From the NCBI GenBank assembly GCA_048213135.1, contig PS015133.1:138167-189297 (forward strand): a DNA stretch of 51,131 nucleotides, given 5' to 3'. The DNA is from Reclinomonas americana ATCC 50394. Taxonomy: Eukaryota > Jakobida > Jakobea > Jakobida. Below are positions 32,922 to 46,600 of the stretch, in pieces. Positions within the stretch are counted from its first letter, which is position 1; every line of letters starts with the position of its first letter. Under the pieces are notes generated by a model that saw only the letters and a list, made by a program, of their open reading frames with translations, was not told the DNA's origin and did no database searches. Made by a program: the position numbers and the translations under genes.

Positions 32922-35900
32922 TCACCTCCACCCTGGTTTCGCCGTCGGCGATGCACTGCGCACCGTCGTTGTCACCGTCAACTGCTGTTGCTGCTGTTGC
33001 TGTAGCTGTTGCTGCGGTGGCGGCTGTTGAATTGGCTGTGATCGTGCGGCGTAGCCACCACCACCACCACCACCGCGCTTCTTCTGCTCACCGCCGCCCA
33101 CTCGCCGCTTCTTGCCCCGCTGGCCACCTCCATCCTCATTGCCGGTGTCATCCGCCTCACCATCCGCATCGCCATCGTCGACCTCATGCTTGCCGTTCGT
33201 CTCCGCGTGCGCATCAGCCGACACATCGACAACGGCATGCCGTGGCGGCCGACTGAGCGAGGCCAGTTCCAGCTGTCGGCGACACTGCTCGAGTTGGAGG
33301 CGGAGCACGCCAATCTCCTCGTTCTTGCGAAATTCGAGTTCGGTCAGCGAGCGGCCATTCTCTTGCTGCGGAGAGCGGGAGAAAGGGCGTCATCAGTGAT
33401 TGATTGAGGCGATCAATTCATCAATCTCTTCTTTTCCATCTACTTCTGTTGCCTTCCGATCTACCGCTTCTGCCATTCTCCGTCCCTCGCCTTTCCTTTC
33501 CCCAAATATCTCCCTCTCGTGCCACCCTCCCTTGTCTTCTCTTTATCACATCACTGCGGCATTCCACATAGTGCGTGCATCATTCTTCTTCACCTCCGTT
33601 GCACTCCCTCCTTCTTCTTTTTCCATATTATTCCACTATTTCCTCATCTCTCTACCTCCCCCTCCTTTCTCTCCACATGCCAACCTCTCTGCAGCGTCCC
33701 ACTTAGCCGTCTTTAGTACTTCGCATCGTTTGTCAATCCCATTTCTTCGCCCTTTTCCTCCTCTTCCCTCCCCATCCTTGGCCTCCTGTGCCTCTCCCCT
33801 CCTTGTCTCAGTTTCTTCGCCACCACTTTGATTACTCGCCGCATCTTTCCCCTATCTTCCCGCTTTCCACTTTTCGTCCTCCTCTCTACCTCCCCCTCCT
33901 TTCTCTTCCCATTCCAAACCCTCTGCAGCACCCAATACCAACCTTCTTCGTCTACATATCTCCCCACCTGCACTCAACACCATTTACCTCCCCCTTCCCC
34001 TTCCCCCCTACTCTCCCTCCTCCCTCTTCCCTTCCCCCTTCCCCCTTCTTCCCCTTTCCCCACTCACCAACTGCTCCAACAACGACTCACACACCGCCTG
34101 ATCGACCGTGCCCTGTGCCATTCTCAAAATCGCCCCATGCAACACCTCCGCCTGCTGCTTCCACTCCGCCGCCTGCTGCCGCGCCCGCTTCAGCTCCTTG
34201 GCCATGCGCTGCAGTCGGCGATCGTCTGCCGCCGCCGCCGCTGCCGCCGCCGCCGATGACGACGACGAGGAGGCGGAAGACGGCACTTGGATGGGATGCT
34301 GCAGGCGGTGCGTAAATTGTCGACTGAGGTCGCGCAGGCGCGTCACCTGCAAGCATGCACCCATCCAGCAGGTATTAGTGTACGTTTCTGTTTGCGGGCA
34401 CCACAATCACCCGCCGACGCACCTCATTCTCTCGCTCCATCCACTCCAAATCAAACATGTGCTGTACAACAAAATTGTGCTCCTCGTCCTCGTCGAGCAC
34501 CGCCGCTGTCGTCGTGCCTCGCACGTCACTGGGGCGGCCCGATGCCGCCGCATAAAGGGGCGGTGACGAGGGCGCCATCAGGAGCTCCGTCGAAAACAGA
34601 TGCGGCAGTGGACTGAACTCGCCGCTGGCCGTTCGCCCGCCTTGCGACTCCGAGGCCATGCCACCTCCGGCTCCGCCGCCGACTCCCAACTGTCCGACAC
34701 TCAGCAGATTCTTGGTGTTTGACGAGGCCTCACGCCGCGGTGACACGTCGGCCGACACCGACACGCCGCCGCCATACGAATCATGCAGCTTTCCCTCGTG
34801 ACCAGCATTCGCATGCGCCGCCAAGCGTGTCTCCGAGGCCGCACTGAGTGGCACGCGTGGTGTCACCTCCGGCACCGGGAGCACATCGATCGGCAGCGAC
34901 GGCACCACCGACGGACGCGGTGGCGAGCGGTGGTACTCCTCACGCATTTGCTGCGGCGACATGTCAGCAATCTTCCTCCTATTTCTCTCACTATTCCCCC
35001 TTGGCTCACCTTGGTCGGCGACGGCGTGCTGGTTCCCATCGTGTACTCGCCCTCCGACTCCTCCCCGTTGAGACTCCAGTCGCTGGAGGTGTTCAGAGGA
35101 TCCCCAATGGCGGCGCCGGGCACGCGCTCCGCCGGCACTCCCAGGGTTCGCGGACTGCCCACTGGCGTGCTCTTCTTCGACAACGTCTTGCGCCGCTCCT
35201 CCACCACCCGCTTCACCCGCTGAATGTGCTGCTTCAGCGCCTCAGTGTCGCGCTGTCGCTGCGCTGTCAAGCGAGACCGCTCGTCACTCAGCAACTCCCC
35301 AATCGCCTCCTGCATCGTCTTGGAACTGACGGCCGAGATGGCGCCGGCGGAACTCCGACGCCCGCCAATCATCGTGGGTCTCTGCTGCTGCTGCTGTTGT
35401 TGTTGTTGTTGTGGCTGCGGGGGCGGTGGTGGTGGTGGTGGTGGTGGTGCTACTGCCGGCGGTTGTGACGCGCCAGTTCGCTCTCGCGGTGACGTCGAGA
35501 GGAGCGACTCGGTAGTGCGCAGCCGCTCCAGCGAGACGCCCGGCAAGTTCATCGTGCCCGAGATCTCGTTGAAGCTGTGCGCCAGTTGCTCCAGTGACAG
35601 TGCATTCGGCGCCGCGGCACCCGCCGCCAGCGGACTGGTCACCACGCCCTGCGCCACACCCTCGCCCGACCGGCGAACGCCTTTTCTCCGCGAATCCTCT
35701 GCAGTGTCGTTGCTGAAGGAGACGGCGGCGAGGGTGGCGGCCATCGACGGCCGCTCCTCCACTCGACTGGTCAGGTTGCCGGACCGAGAGTCGCGCTCGG
35801 AGCTCTTGGAGCGTGCCGAGGCCGAATCACGCGGCGTAATCGGCGCACTCTTGGTGCCGCTCTTGGAGCGCGCGGCCACCACTGCCTGGTGCGGTTGTCC

Positions 35901-37088
35901 AAGGCTGCCGACTGTGACCGGCTTTTGCAAATGGACGGAAATGGTGGTGGTCGCCGGTAGCGATGTCACCGTCGTGGCAGAGGGGCGCATCGGCGGATAC
36001 GTGACGGTGCGTGAGCCGACAGGCGGACTCACGACAGCGGCAGCCGTCGTCGACGTGGTTGTGGTTCCGCTTGCGCCGGCCGACAGCGAGGCATTCAGTC
36101 GTGGACTGGCCGCCGGACTGGAGCCGCTCTTGTTGGGCGAAACCTTGGCCGCTGCCTTGCCGCCCTTGACCACAGACACACGCGCCGCCACGGATTCGTC
36201 GACGTGTGTCGGCGACAGTGTCGACGCGCTGAATGGTGAGTGCACAAGCGCCCGGCCAATGAGCTCGTCCAGCGCTGCTGCGCCTCCACTACCACCGTCT
36301 CCTCCGCCATGAGCTGGCTCCGTTGTCATGCGTCGATTGACACGCGGACTGTTGCCGCCACCGGTGGTCGCCCCCGCACTGATTCGTCGCCGATGATTGC
36401 TGCGAGTCTGCGACGCATTAAAACGCACCGTGTCAGCAAAAGCAGAGCGGGTGATGGATGAGGGGAAAATGTGCACCACATCGAGGTCTGTCGCGCTGGG
36501 TTTCGGTGGAGACACGGGAGGCGATGCAGATGCAGCAAAAACAGCAGCAGCAGCGGTTGGTGCGAGTACAGGTGGAGGGGAGGCCAGCGGAGAATCCGCC
36601 GAGGTGACAATCGGCGAACTGCCACGACCCGTGGTCTTCAGGAACGAGGGTGCGGGGACGGGAGAACCGCGCGACGCGGGAGCAGCAACGGCGGCCGCTG
36701 GTCCTCTGGCGCTCCGATGAGCACCCACGGGACGACCACCGTCCTCCAACACAGAGTCCACTGGCGACTTCCACTCCAGCGCCTCGGCCGCCGGCGACAT
36801 GCCCATCCGACTCCCAAACATGGCCTCGTCGGGCGACAGCGGCAGCTCCACAGGTGGTGCGGCAGCCGCCGGCTCGAACAGTCGATTGAACTTGACTCGA
36901 TCGTGCGGATCCGGCGGCACGAGTGGACCAGTGCCGGAGCGTGGCGGTGGTGGTTGCAGAAAGCGGCGTGCACTGCTCGGGGCCGCGATGGGGGACAGCT
37001 GGGGGGACGGGCAAAGGGTGAGTCAATGTGAAGCGAAAGGGGGAGGGAGAGAAAGAAGATGCAATACTCTCTCTCTCATTCTCCATGA

Positions 37089-37128
<40 letters not shown>

Positions 37129-39578
37129 GTGCACGAAACGACGTTTTGTGATGGTGGCGACTGCACACCACTGCCGCCATCAGCGGGTGGAGGTGAGCCC
37201 ATGCTCTCGGGTGAGGTGAGAATGGAGCGCTCCGACTTAAAAATGCTCTCGACACGCATTACTGTGGAGGTAGACATGAGTCAGCACACAGGGAGGTAGA
37301 GAGAAAATAAAGCGAAACACAGCATACCTTGCTCAAGCACACTGCTCCGCCACTCGCTGTTGCGTTTGATGACATCCATGTACGTGGACGAGGTCCGGGA
37401 GGTCAGCTGCAGCGGTGTCTCCTGATTGACGCCCCACCAAAACACAGTGCCGCGGTCTGCACGCATGTTCCATGTGAGTGAGCAAGGCACAGGAATCAAA
37501 ACACAGTCTCACATCAAGGGCGATCTCTCTTCGAGCCAAGATGGATCTCACATGTGCACCTGAGCCTGGCACAAGGAACTGACCTTCGCCCACCAACTCT
37601 CTTGTATCTCACTCTGTCGCCTGACACTCGCCCAAACATAAACATCGCCCGTTTGCTTTCGATCGTCCTTCTAACCTGTTGCTAAGGCAACCTCACTTGC
37701 TGGATCGCATTCCGAGCAGATCTATTCCATCCATTTCTCCCTATCTCTTTTTCTCCCTTGATGCATGTGTTCTTCCTCCTTTGTCTTCTTCTTCCTCCTC
37801 CTCCTTTTCTTGTTTTCTTCTTCTTATCGTTCTTCTTCTACTCTTTCCTCATCTCCTTCTTCCTTTCTCTGTCCCTCATCTAATTCTTTTTTCCTTCCTT
37901 TGTACTCGCTCCTTCCCCTTCTGCTTCCTCCCCTCAACAACCCTCACCTGTCACCGCCACACAATGCGAAGGCGAGCAGACCAGATCGCGCACATTGTGA
38001 CCCGTGAGAGCCTCCACCACGGTCGGCTGCGACGACGACTCGGACGACCCGCGCGCCAACAGCCCGTCCGCCCGATTGCCCCACGAATAGAGAGCGCCGG
38101 TCTCTGTCACCGCAAAACTCGACTCCTTTTCCGCAAACACTCGCAGCACTCGTAATCTCTCAAGTCCCGACACTGGCAGTAGCGAATCTGCGCATCGCCG
38201 CAAATGCACAATCAGCAAACAATCACATCACGAACCCGACTCTCTTCGTGAGCGCACCATGTGACGATGTCCCGGGACCGAGTTGACCCTGCTTGTTGAC
38301 ACCGCAGCCGACCACGTGCCCATCCACGGTCAAAAACAGCACGTGCCGTGAGCCAGTGGCACAATCCACAAAATTGCCCTGCACCGAGTGCGAGTGCGTC
38401 ACTCGCTTGCCGTCCTGCACCCACCAGAATGCCCGTGACTCTGCGCGCCACGAGTATTAGCAAGCGGTTACAAAAAGAGAGCCGACGCATTCGAGGAGAG
38501 GCGAGTCACCAGTGCAGGCACAAAAACGCGCCACCAATGACGCCGCCGACATGCCAATGACGGGCTCACGGCCAATCGGTTCTCGGTCATCCACCACCGC
38601 CGCCTCGTTCCACGTGTTGAGCAGGGCGGCCTCTAATGGTGGTGGTTCACCTGCGCAACGGACGAAAAGGGTGAGATGAGAGAGAGAAGCGACAATGAGA
38701 AGCCGCAACACACTACTCACCGACTGCGCCCACTGGCCGCTCCGCCACCATCTCCAGCGCCTCCGACACGCTCCTCGCAGCGATGCTGCTCTTGGTCGAC
38801 GCTAATTGTGTTGGCGACCACACCAGAACGTGCCGGCCACTTCGATGTTGATCTGTGGGTGAGTAGGAGAAGAGAAATGGTGAGAAAGGAGAAGGGAAGG
38901 AGAAAGAGGGAACGGAGGAGACAGCGGAGGAGATAGAGGGAACGGTAGAGAAAGAGGGAATGGAGGAGAAAGAAGGAACGGAGGAGAAAGAGGGAATGGA
39001 GGAGAAAGAGAGAAGGACGAGAAAGAGCGAAGGACGAGAAAGAGGAAGGGACGAGAAAGAGTGAAGAGAGGAGAATAAGGGAACGGAGGAGAACGAGGGA
39101 ACAGAGGAGAGAGAGGGAACGAATGCAGAGATAGAAGCGAGAAGGACGCGGAGAATGATAGACACGGAGAAGAAAACTGAGATGAAGGCACCCCTTCCCC
39201 TGTAATGCCACTTTCCCTTTGACTCACCAATGGCCACCGCCAAATGCGACTCGCCCACGCTCATGTGGGTCACCGACACATGCCCACCGCCCAGCATCGC
39301 CATTTGATCCACATGCACCGTGCCCAGCTCCGAATCGACCTCCACGCGATACACATGCATCGACTGCGCATCGGAGATAGCAAACAAGAAGCGCCCGTCC
39401 TCCACCAACACCATGCGCTTGGCGCGCTTCACACTGGCATGACAGGAGCCGACACGCAGCGGCTGCAGCACGTTGCTGTCCCCGTCGCCATCGTCGGCGG
39501 CCAGCGACGAAGCCGTGGCCGCAGCACGTCGCTGCCAGGCACTCAGCTCGCGAGTTGACCAGCCACTCGGGTCACCAG
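32922..39578 (-). CDS. RCC1-repeat protein with long disordered region and C-terminal coiled coil, 1,513 aa visible, 5' end missing
   Basis: Exons: 39578-39228, 38852-38721, 38650-38510, 38440-38258, 38187-37948, 37456-37328, 37261-37135, 36999-35010, 34950-34423, 34346-34068, 33365-32922 (TGA). Every junction keeps phase. The first six exons carry beta-propeller blades; RCC1-type repeats are clearest in TGSRHVLFLTVDGHVVGCGV..NKQGQLG, in SSFAVTETGALYSWGNRADG and in RGTVFWWGVNQE. The 2-kb exon encodes a Ser/Ala/Pro/Thr-rich disordered region with a polyproline run directly followed by polyglutamine, plus a basic helix (RDTEALKQHIQRVKRVVEER). The last exons form a coiled coil (LQRMAKELKRARQQAAEWKQ; EFRKNEEIGVLRLQLEQCRR) and a basic GGQRGKKRR patch. 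RCC1 folds often act as exchange factors or binding platforms; no partner can be inferred. The start is probably in the gap at 39834-40215 or just 3' of it. Confidence 0.8.
33366..34067. repeat. RCC1-gene intron with duplicated pyrimidine-rich segment
   Basis: TCTACCTCCCCCTCCTTTCTCT followed by CTCTGCAGC occurs at about 33650-33700 and again at about 33885-33930. The plus strand is strongly CT-rich, hence purine-rich in the sense of the host gene, the opposite of most other introns here. Confidence 0.6.
37090..37124. repeat. (GT)n microsatellite
   Basis: About 17 GT units in the RCC1-gene intron just downstream (gene sense) of the 5' splice site at 37134. Confidence 0.9.
38870..39170. repeat. 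Purine-rich imperfect repeats in an RCC1-gene intron
   Basis: Repeated GGAGAAAGAGGGAAC/GGACGAGAAAGAG units of about 14-18 bp between exons 39578-39228 and 38852-38721. They are pyrimidine-rich in the gene sense. Confidence 0.75.
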
Positions 39579-40644
39579 CTGCACGGGGAAAGAGGGAAGA
39601 GTGAGTGAAAGAGAAGGGCGATGAGATGCAGAGAGAGAAGAAGGCTCAGAGGCCACAATCTCACTCTCTGAGAGAGACAGAAGGATGAACAAGGCATATA
39701 ATGCATCGGAAGGCGACAGAGGGTGACAAGGAGAAACCAACAGAGAAGAGAGGAGTCACAGTGAGAGACACTGAAGAATGAAAGAGCGTGTCATAAGGCG
39801 TCGGAAGGAGACGGTTACCAAGGCATTGACTGANNNNNNNNNNNNNNNNNNNNNNNNNNNNNNNNNNNNNNNNNNNNNNNNNNNNNNNNNNNNNNNNNNN
39901 NNNNNNNNNNNNNNNNNNNNNNNNNNNNNNNNNNNNNNNNNNNNNNNNNNNNNNNNNNNNNNNNNNNNNNNNNNNNNNNNNNNNNNNNNNNNNNNNNNNN
40001 NNNNNNNNNNNNNNNNNNNNNNNNNNNNNNNNNNNNNNNNNNNNNNNNNNNNNNNNNNNNNNNNNNNNNNNNNNNNNNNNNNNNNNNNNNNNNNNNNNNN
40101 NNNNNNNNNNNNNNNNNNNNNNNNNNNNNNNNNNNNNNNNNNNNNNNNNNNNNNNNNNNNNNNNNNNNNNNNNNNNNNNNNNNNNNNNNNNNNNNNNNNN
40201 NNNNNNNNNNNNNNNCTCTCTCTCTCTCTCTCTCTCTCTGTGCAGCGACTGTGAGGAAACCGAGCAAGTCACTCAGTCAGAGACAGAGAGAGACATCCTC
40301 CCTTCTCTCACTCACTCTCACTCTCTCTCTCTCTCTCACTCACTCACTCACCCGCCAACACCAACACCAATCGCGACGAACAACATGCCACAGGCCAAAG
40401 CACACTCTCACTCATAAAAAAACACACACAAGAGAAAAAAAAGGCCCTCACAAACAGAGACAAATTGCAACTGAGCAGCTCTCCACACAATCACACTGTC
40501 TCACATACAACACAACGCGCAAAAGAGAGACGTGCGCAGTGTGTGTTTCTCTCTCTCTCTCTCTCTGTGTGTGTGTGCGCGTGTCTGACTGTCTCACTCA
40601 CTGACACACACACAAGAAAGTGAGCGACTCCTTTTCTTTCTCAC
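39579..40644. other. Divergent region with N gap and simple repeats
   Basis: N run 39834-40215, (CT)n at 40216-40239, further CT/CA simple sequence to 40620. It should hold the 5' exon of the RCC1 gene and the promoter of the coiled-coil gene. No frame could be supported. Confidence 0.6.
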
Positions 40645-43600
40645 ATGTCAATCCGCGATCAACGCGATCTCTTTGCTGCTGCTGCTCAACAACAACAGCA
40701 ACAGCAACAGCAACAACAAGTTGGACCCATGCATGGTGAGCAGCAAAGAGAGAGTGAGAGAGTAAGACATAGAGTGAGTGTGTGCAACTGCTCGCATGTG
40801 CAAGTGTGCGTGTGTATGCATGTGTGGAGAGAGTGTGCGTGCGAGAGTGCGTGTGTGTGTGAGAGTGCGTGAGTGTGAGAGAGAGAGAGGAAGACGCGAC
40901 TTTTGTCTCGATTTCTCCTACTGTTCGCACACACGCACGCGCACGCACACTTCACACACACACGCACGCGCTCTCTCTCACGCACACACACCCTGCCTTC
41001 CCTTGCACTCACGCACACGCTCACACACACGCACACGCACACATGACTCACACTATCACACACAGACGGTCGTCACGATGGCAGCGGCCTCACGTCGACT
41101 GCCGAGCTGCAACAACGCCTGGCCGCCTATCGCACACGCCGACGCCAGGCATCGTCTGCGTCAGGCGGAGGAGGTGCCGCAAACTCGGCCTCTGCGCTGG
41201 TCATGTCGGCCGCGAGCGCCACACACGCGCACTCGNNNNNNNNNNNNNNNNNNNNTTCCAGAATGCGGAGACGGCTCGCGCGGACATGGAGCGGCGAGTT
41301 CGTGCCGAGGTCGAGCAGGCGTCGGCGGTGGAGCGCAGCATGCTGCAGAAGCGTGTGGCCAGCTTGCAGCAGGAGATTGAGGCACTGCGCAAGACGGATC
41401 GTGACGGCAAGGAGCGCTTTGCGCAGGAGAATCGCGATGTGCGCGACGAGGTTTGTTCGATGGACGCTCACTTTTTTCTTTGATTTACAAAAAAATATCC
41501 TCACCTCTTCCTCCTCCATTTCGCCAGTCGTCGCGTCGCCTGCAGGAGCAATCGGCCATGTTCATGGAGCAAATTGCGGCGCTGAATGCCGAACTCAATC
41601 AGGCTCGCGACGAGAACAAGCGACTGGAGTTGGAGCACATGCGCCGCCTCGATCAGATGCGCAAGGAGGTGGAGGACCACGGTGACCAGAAGGCTTCCAG
41701 TATCGCCGGCGAGTACAAGGCGCTGGCCGACGAGACGCTGGCCGAGTGCAACCGTCTGAAGGAGTCGCTGCGTGTGCGTGAGAACGAGCATCAGCGCCTG
41801 CTGGAGGACGTGAAGCGCGACGCCAATGCCAAGTGGTCGGACAAGCTGGCGCGCTCCGAGTCGGACTTCCGCGAGAAGCTCCGTGTGGCGCAAGTGGCGT
41901 TGGAGGAGCAGCGGTCGGCGGCTCACGAGCGCGAAGTCCAGTTCCTCTCGCAGTTGGAGGACGCACGCTCCGAGGTCGAGGCCGAGAGTGTGCGCAAGGC
42001 GCGCGAAATGATCGAGCACTACAAGCAGTTGCACGCCGAGGCCGACCGCGCATTGGCAGCGGTGAGTTTAATCATTGCGCATTCATCTCCTCCTTCCTCC
42101 CTGGTTTATTCACTCCTCATTCGTGCAGGAACGCGAAAAGCTGCGCCAGCAAGAAGTCATGCGCGTGCAGGAGGCCGACGAGGCACGCCTGCGCTACGAG
42201 CAGGAACTGAAGGTGCAGACGGAGAAGGCGATTGGCGAGTACCGCTCGGCCGCCTCGACAGCGCGCCAGGAGGCTGCACAGCTGCGCGAGGAGCTCAACA
42301 AGCGCACTGTGGCGAACGCCAAGGCACTGGAGGAGGCACGCCTGCGTATGCAGCAAGAGGCCACGGCCAAGGTGGAGAGCGTAATTCGCGAGTTCGAGGA
42401 GCTGTCGCACAAGAACACGGAGAACGTGTCGCGCGAGCACAGCGACTTGATGCGCAAGGTGGAGGAGCAAAAGGCGACGCTGGAGCGCCGTTTGCGCGTG
42501 GAGCATGCCGCAGTGATTGAGGTGTGGTTGGGCGAGATCGTTTGTGGAGACGTTGTTATTGTCTGTGCTGAACTTGTGCTCGCAGGAAATGACACAACGA
42601 CTAATGGCCGCCGAGGAGAAGCTGGCGCACGAGCGCGAGGGTTCGGTGCAACGCGAGAAGGCGATGCTGGAGCGCATGGAGGCGGAGCGGAACTCCCGCA
42701 TTGACGAGTACCGACAGCGGTTGGAGGAGGTGACGCAGCAGCACCGCAAGGATGTGGAGCTGATGTTGAGCCGGCTGGAGAGCATTGAGCGAGGTTTGGT
42801 TGGGGGGGAAACGCACGCGGCAATCGTGGAATGTGTCTCTCATTATTGTGGCACACACATGCAGATGGCTTTGCTCAGTCGGCTTCCAGCCGCCTGGAAT
42901 TCGAGCGCGCAGTGATGCTGAAGGCCGAGGAGTTGGTGGCGCATCACCGCCACGTATCCGACGCCGCCGTGCGTGACGTGGAGAAGGCCAAGGCCGCCAA
43001 TGCTGCCGCGGAGTTGGTGAGTGTTTGTGTCTCTTTGTCCCTTTAGTATCATTTTCTTGTACTCTTTACTGCCTTCTATAGTTCATGTGCTCCCTCTTTT
43101 TCTTTTTCTTCTTCTCCCGGCCATTTCCCGTGTTTATTTCCTTCTCGCTGTCTCTTTCTCTCCCTCCTTCCCTCTCCTCCTCCCCCTCCCTCTGCCTTGG
43201 CACTCCCTCTTTTTTCCCTCTCTCCCTCTCCCTCTCCCTCTCCCTCTCCCTCTCCCTCTCCCTCTCCCTCTCCCTCTCCCTCTCCCCTCTCCCCTCTCCC
43301 CTCTCCCCTCTCCTGCCTTCCCCTCTCCTGCCTTCCCCTCATTCGCCTTGGCCCCACAGGACGGCAAGCAACGCCTGCTGGAGGCCGTGTCGCGCGCCAA
43401 GGAGGAGTGCAACCGCCTGCTGGAGCTCAAGATTATGGAGCGCGACCGTCGCGAGGCCGACCTGCGTGACCAGATCCGCCAGCTGCATGAGCAAAAGGCA
43501 GTGGAGGTTGCGTGCATATTCTGTTGTGGTTGTGTGTTCTCCTCCGTGAGACAATTGTCACTCACATATAACTTTGATCATCCGCAGATGGCCGCACTCA

Positions 43601-46600
43601 CCGAGGAGCACACGCGCGAGGCGTCTGAGTTTGAGCGCAAGGTGTTTGATCGCAGTGCGCTGCTCATTGAGCAGTACCAGGCGTCGACGCGCAAGGCCAA
43701 CCAGATGCTGGAGGAGGAGCGACTGGCGTGGGCGGAGCGTGAGCGTGCTCTTCTGTCCCAGATCGAGGCTATGCGTGTGGACATTTCCGCGCAGGCCGAC
43801 GAAAAGTCACGACAGACGGTCGACTTTTACGCCAAGCAACTGAAGAAGGCGGAGGAACGAGCGGCGGCGGCGGAGCAGCGCATGGCTTCTCGGGAGGCTG
43901 AGTTGCTGGACGAGGATGCGCGAGCGAAACACGAGGCGATTGCCGAAACGCGCAAGGCGGTGGAGAAGGAGTACGAGGGTGCAGTGCGTCGTCTGGAGGA
44001 GACGATTACTCAGCTGCGCGCCGAGCTGCTGCAGCGCGAAGAGGTGTGTGTGTGTTTCTTTTCCTGTTGATATGATTTGTGCTTTCTGCCCTGCTCACTC
44101 GCGTATCCACCGCAGCGTCTCAACAAGGGCCTCGAAGAGGGTGCGGCGGCCAGCAGTGCTCGTGAGCAGGCGTTGCAGCGCAAGTTGGAGGAGCGCATGG
44201 CAGCGTATCGCGACAGCGTGTTGAAGGAGATTGCGGAGAAGGAGGCTCAGTTGCGAGTCGACAGGGCGCAGATTGACGAGCACCGCGCTCAGCTGGAGCG
44301 TGAAATGGTCGCCCACTTGCAGTCCGAGAAGCTCAAGAGTTGCGTTGTTTTGTCAGGGGCGATGTTTGTTGTCTCTGCGTCCTGTTGACTTACCGAGCGC
44401 GACATGAACAGTGGAAACGGATTTGCGATCGGCGGTGGACCAGGTGCGCCGCAAGATGGAGGAGTCGTTTGAGTCGAGACTAAAGGCCGACCGTGCGGCT
44501 CACAACAACGAGGTGGCGACGTACTTGGCTGAACTTGTTGCGTACCTTGTCGTGAACACATCGCCCTCCGGAAAAGATGACTCGTTCTCACGCATTTTAT
44601 ACTGCAGGATCGTCTGAGGGCAGCACTGGACGACCAGGAGGCTCAGTTGCACGCCAAGGATGCCGAGGTGTCCGACATTCGTCTGCAGACCAAGATGGAC
44701 TTGCGCACGCTGGCTGGTGAGTTTTTTCCTTTTGCTGAGCACGCTCGAGAGTCCACGATTCGTGTCATGCTCACTTGCTTGTGTGTGCAGCGAAAGCACA
44801 AGAGGAGATTGCAAACAAGCAGCGGGAGGTGGAAGCACGAGTGCAGCAGCTCATTGACGAGCACGCACATGAGCGCAGTCGCCTGGCGGAGGAGAACGAC
44901 CGCCGCCACAATCAGCTCTTGTTGCAGGAGCAGCAGGTGCGATCACTGTGTCGTCTCTACGTGCATTGTGCGTTTACATGCCGTTGCTGACCCTGGATTT
45001 TTCTCACAGGCGCGCACCGAGTTTGAGCACGCTGTCCGTCTCGAGTACGCCGGTGCCATCAAGCAAATCGAGGCCAAGTGGCAGGCCGAGTTTGATCGGT
45101 GAGTGAGTTGAAGAATAGGTAGAGAGAATTGCTGCTTCCAGAGACTCACCTTCCTCTCTCCGCAGTCTCCAAGCGCAGCTTCGTGAAGAGCAACTGGAGG
45201 GCGAGAAGCGTGAGGCCGCCCTGCGTGCACAACTTGTGTCTGTGCGTCAGCGAGCAGAGGAGGAGGCACGACAGCGGTGGTTGGTGACCAAGAACGAGCT
45301 GACTGTTGCGTACATTGCTGGCTTGACGCTGTCATCATACCTATTGTGTGTGAGCTTTGATGCTCGTGTGCCGCGCTGCCTGCTGCTCTCTTTCCGTCGT
45401 TCATGTCATTCTTCTTTAGAGTGCTCTTTGTTTATTTGTCTTGCCAAAGTCTGTGTGCTCTTCCTCTCTCTATGCTTACTGGTGGGTGACGTGCAGGCCC
45501 TTCACGAGCAACGTGTGCAAGCGCTGGTGGTGCAAGCGGAGGAGAGCAAGCGTGCGTGGGAGATTGAGCGTGAATCGATGCGCACGGCCAAGGCCCGCGC
45601 TCTGGACCAGGTCACTGATGAGCTGAAGAGAGTGCACGAGAAGGAGAAGGCCGATTTGGAGCGTGCCCGGGAGATGGAGCGATCGGCGTTGCGCGAGTCG
45701 CTGGAATCGGAGCGCCGACAGTGGGAGGAGCAGTACGTGGAGATTACGCGCCTGCATGAGCTCAGTTTGATTGAGCTGGAGGAGAAGAATCGCGCTGCGA
45801 CGCGCGACTTTTTGGCCACCATGCGCGCCGACGAGGAGGGCCAGATTCGCAAGCTGAAGGACGAGGAGCTGAAGCTGCGCGAGCAGTTCATGGCCGCCTA
45901 CCGCGAGCGTGAGGGTCGAATGTTGGACGAGAAGTTGGCGCTGGAGAAGGACTTGCGTCGCAAGGTGAAAAGAAGAGAGAAAGAGAATTGACCTTGTGAT
46001 GGTTTCTGATCGCTCACTCGCGCTTGCAGATGGAAGAGCATCTGGCCGCCGCAGAGGAGGCCGCCAAGTTGGAGTTGGAGCAACGCGAGACCTACTACCG
46101 ATCCATGCTGCAGCAACTGGACGACGAGCGTATTCAGCTGAAGCGCTCCTCGGAGGCCGATCGCAAGCGGTTCGAGCAGGACATTTTGGAGCGCACGAAC
46201 CGGCTGCTGGCGGAGCGCGAATCGGACTACGAGGACCGTCTGCGGTCGCTCACCGAGACGCAGGACCGTGAGCGCACTCTGTGGACCGAGGAGAAGGAGA
46301 CGATGCGGCAGCTGACGCACGACTGGCAGCTGAAGGTGGATGTGGCCGAGGAGCGTCTGGTCACGACGCGCTCGCACCTGGAGACGCAACTCCGGCAGCA
46401 GGAGCTGGCCTCATCCGACGCGCGACGCAAGCTGGAGGACGACTTGCGCCGCAAGTACGAGACCGATCTGCAGCAGATTGGCAAGCGCCTGAAGGAGACC
46501 TACGACCTGGAGTACCAGGCCATGCGCGAGCAGGCGGAGAGCGACAAGAAGCACGAGATCAGTCTGGTGGAGTCGCGTGAGCAGGGTGCACGGTTGGAGT

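Noticed and set aside
33057-33080. ACC/CAC-type trinucleotide repeats read on the plus strand as poly-His or poly-Ala
   Set aside because: They are the reverse complement of a polyglycine run in the RCC1-gene last exon.
35386-35450. CTG/GTT and GGT repeats suggesting an expanded trinucleotide locus
   Set aside because: On the minus strand they encode polyglutamine and polyproline inside a continuous coding exon; length is ordinary for such tracts.
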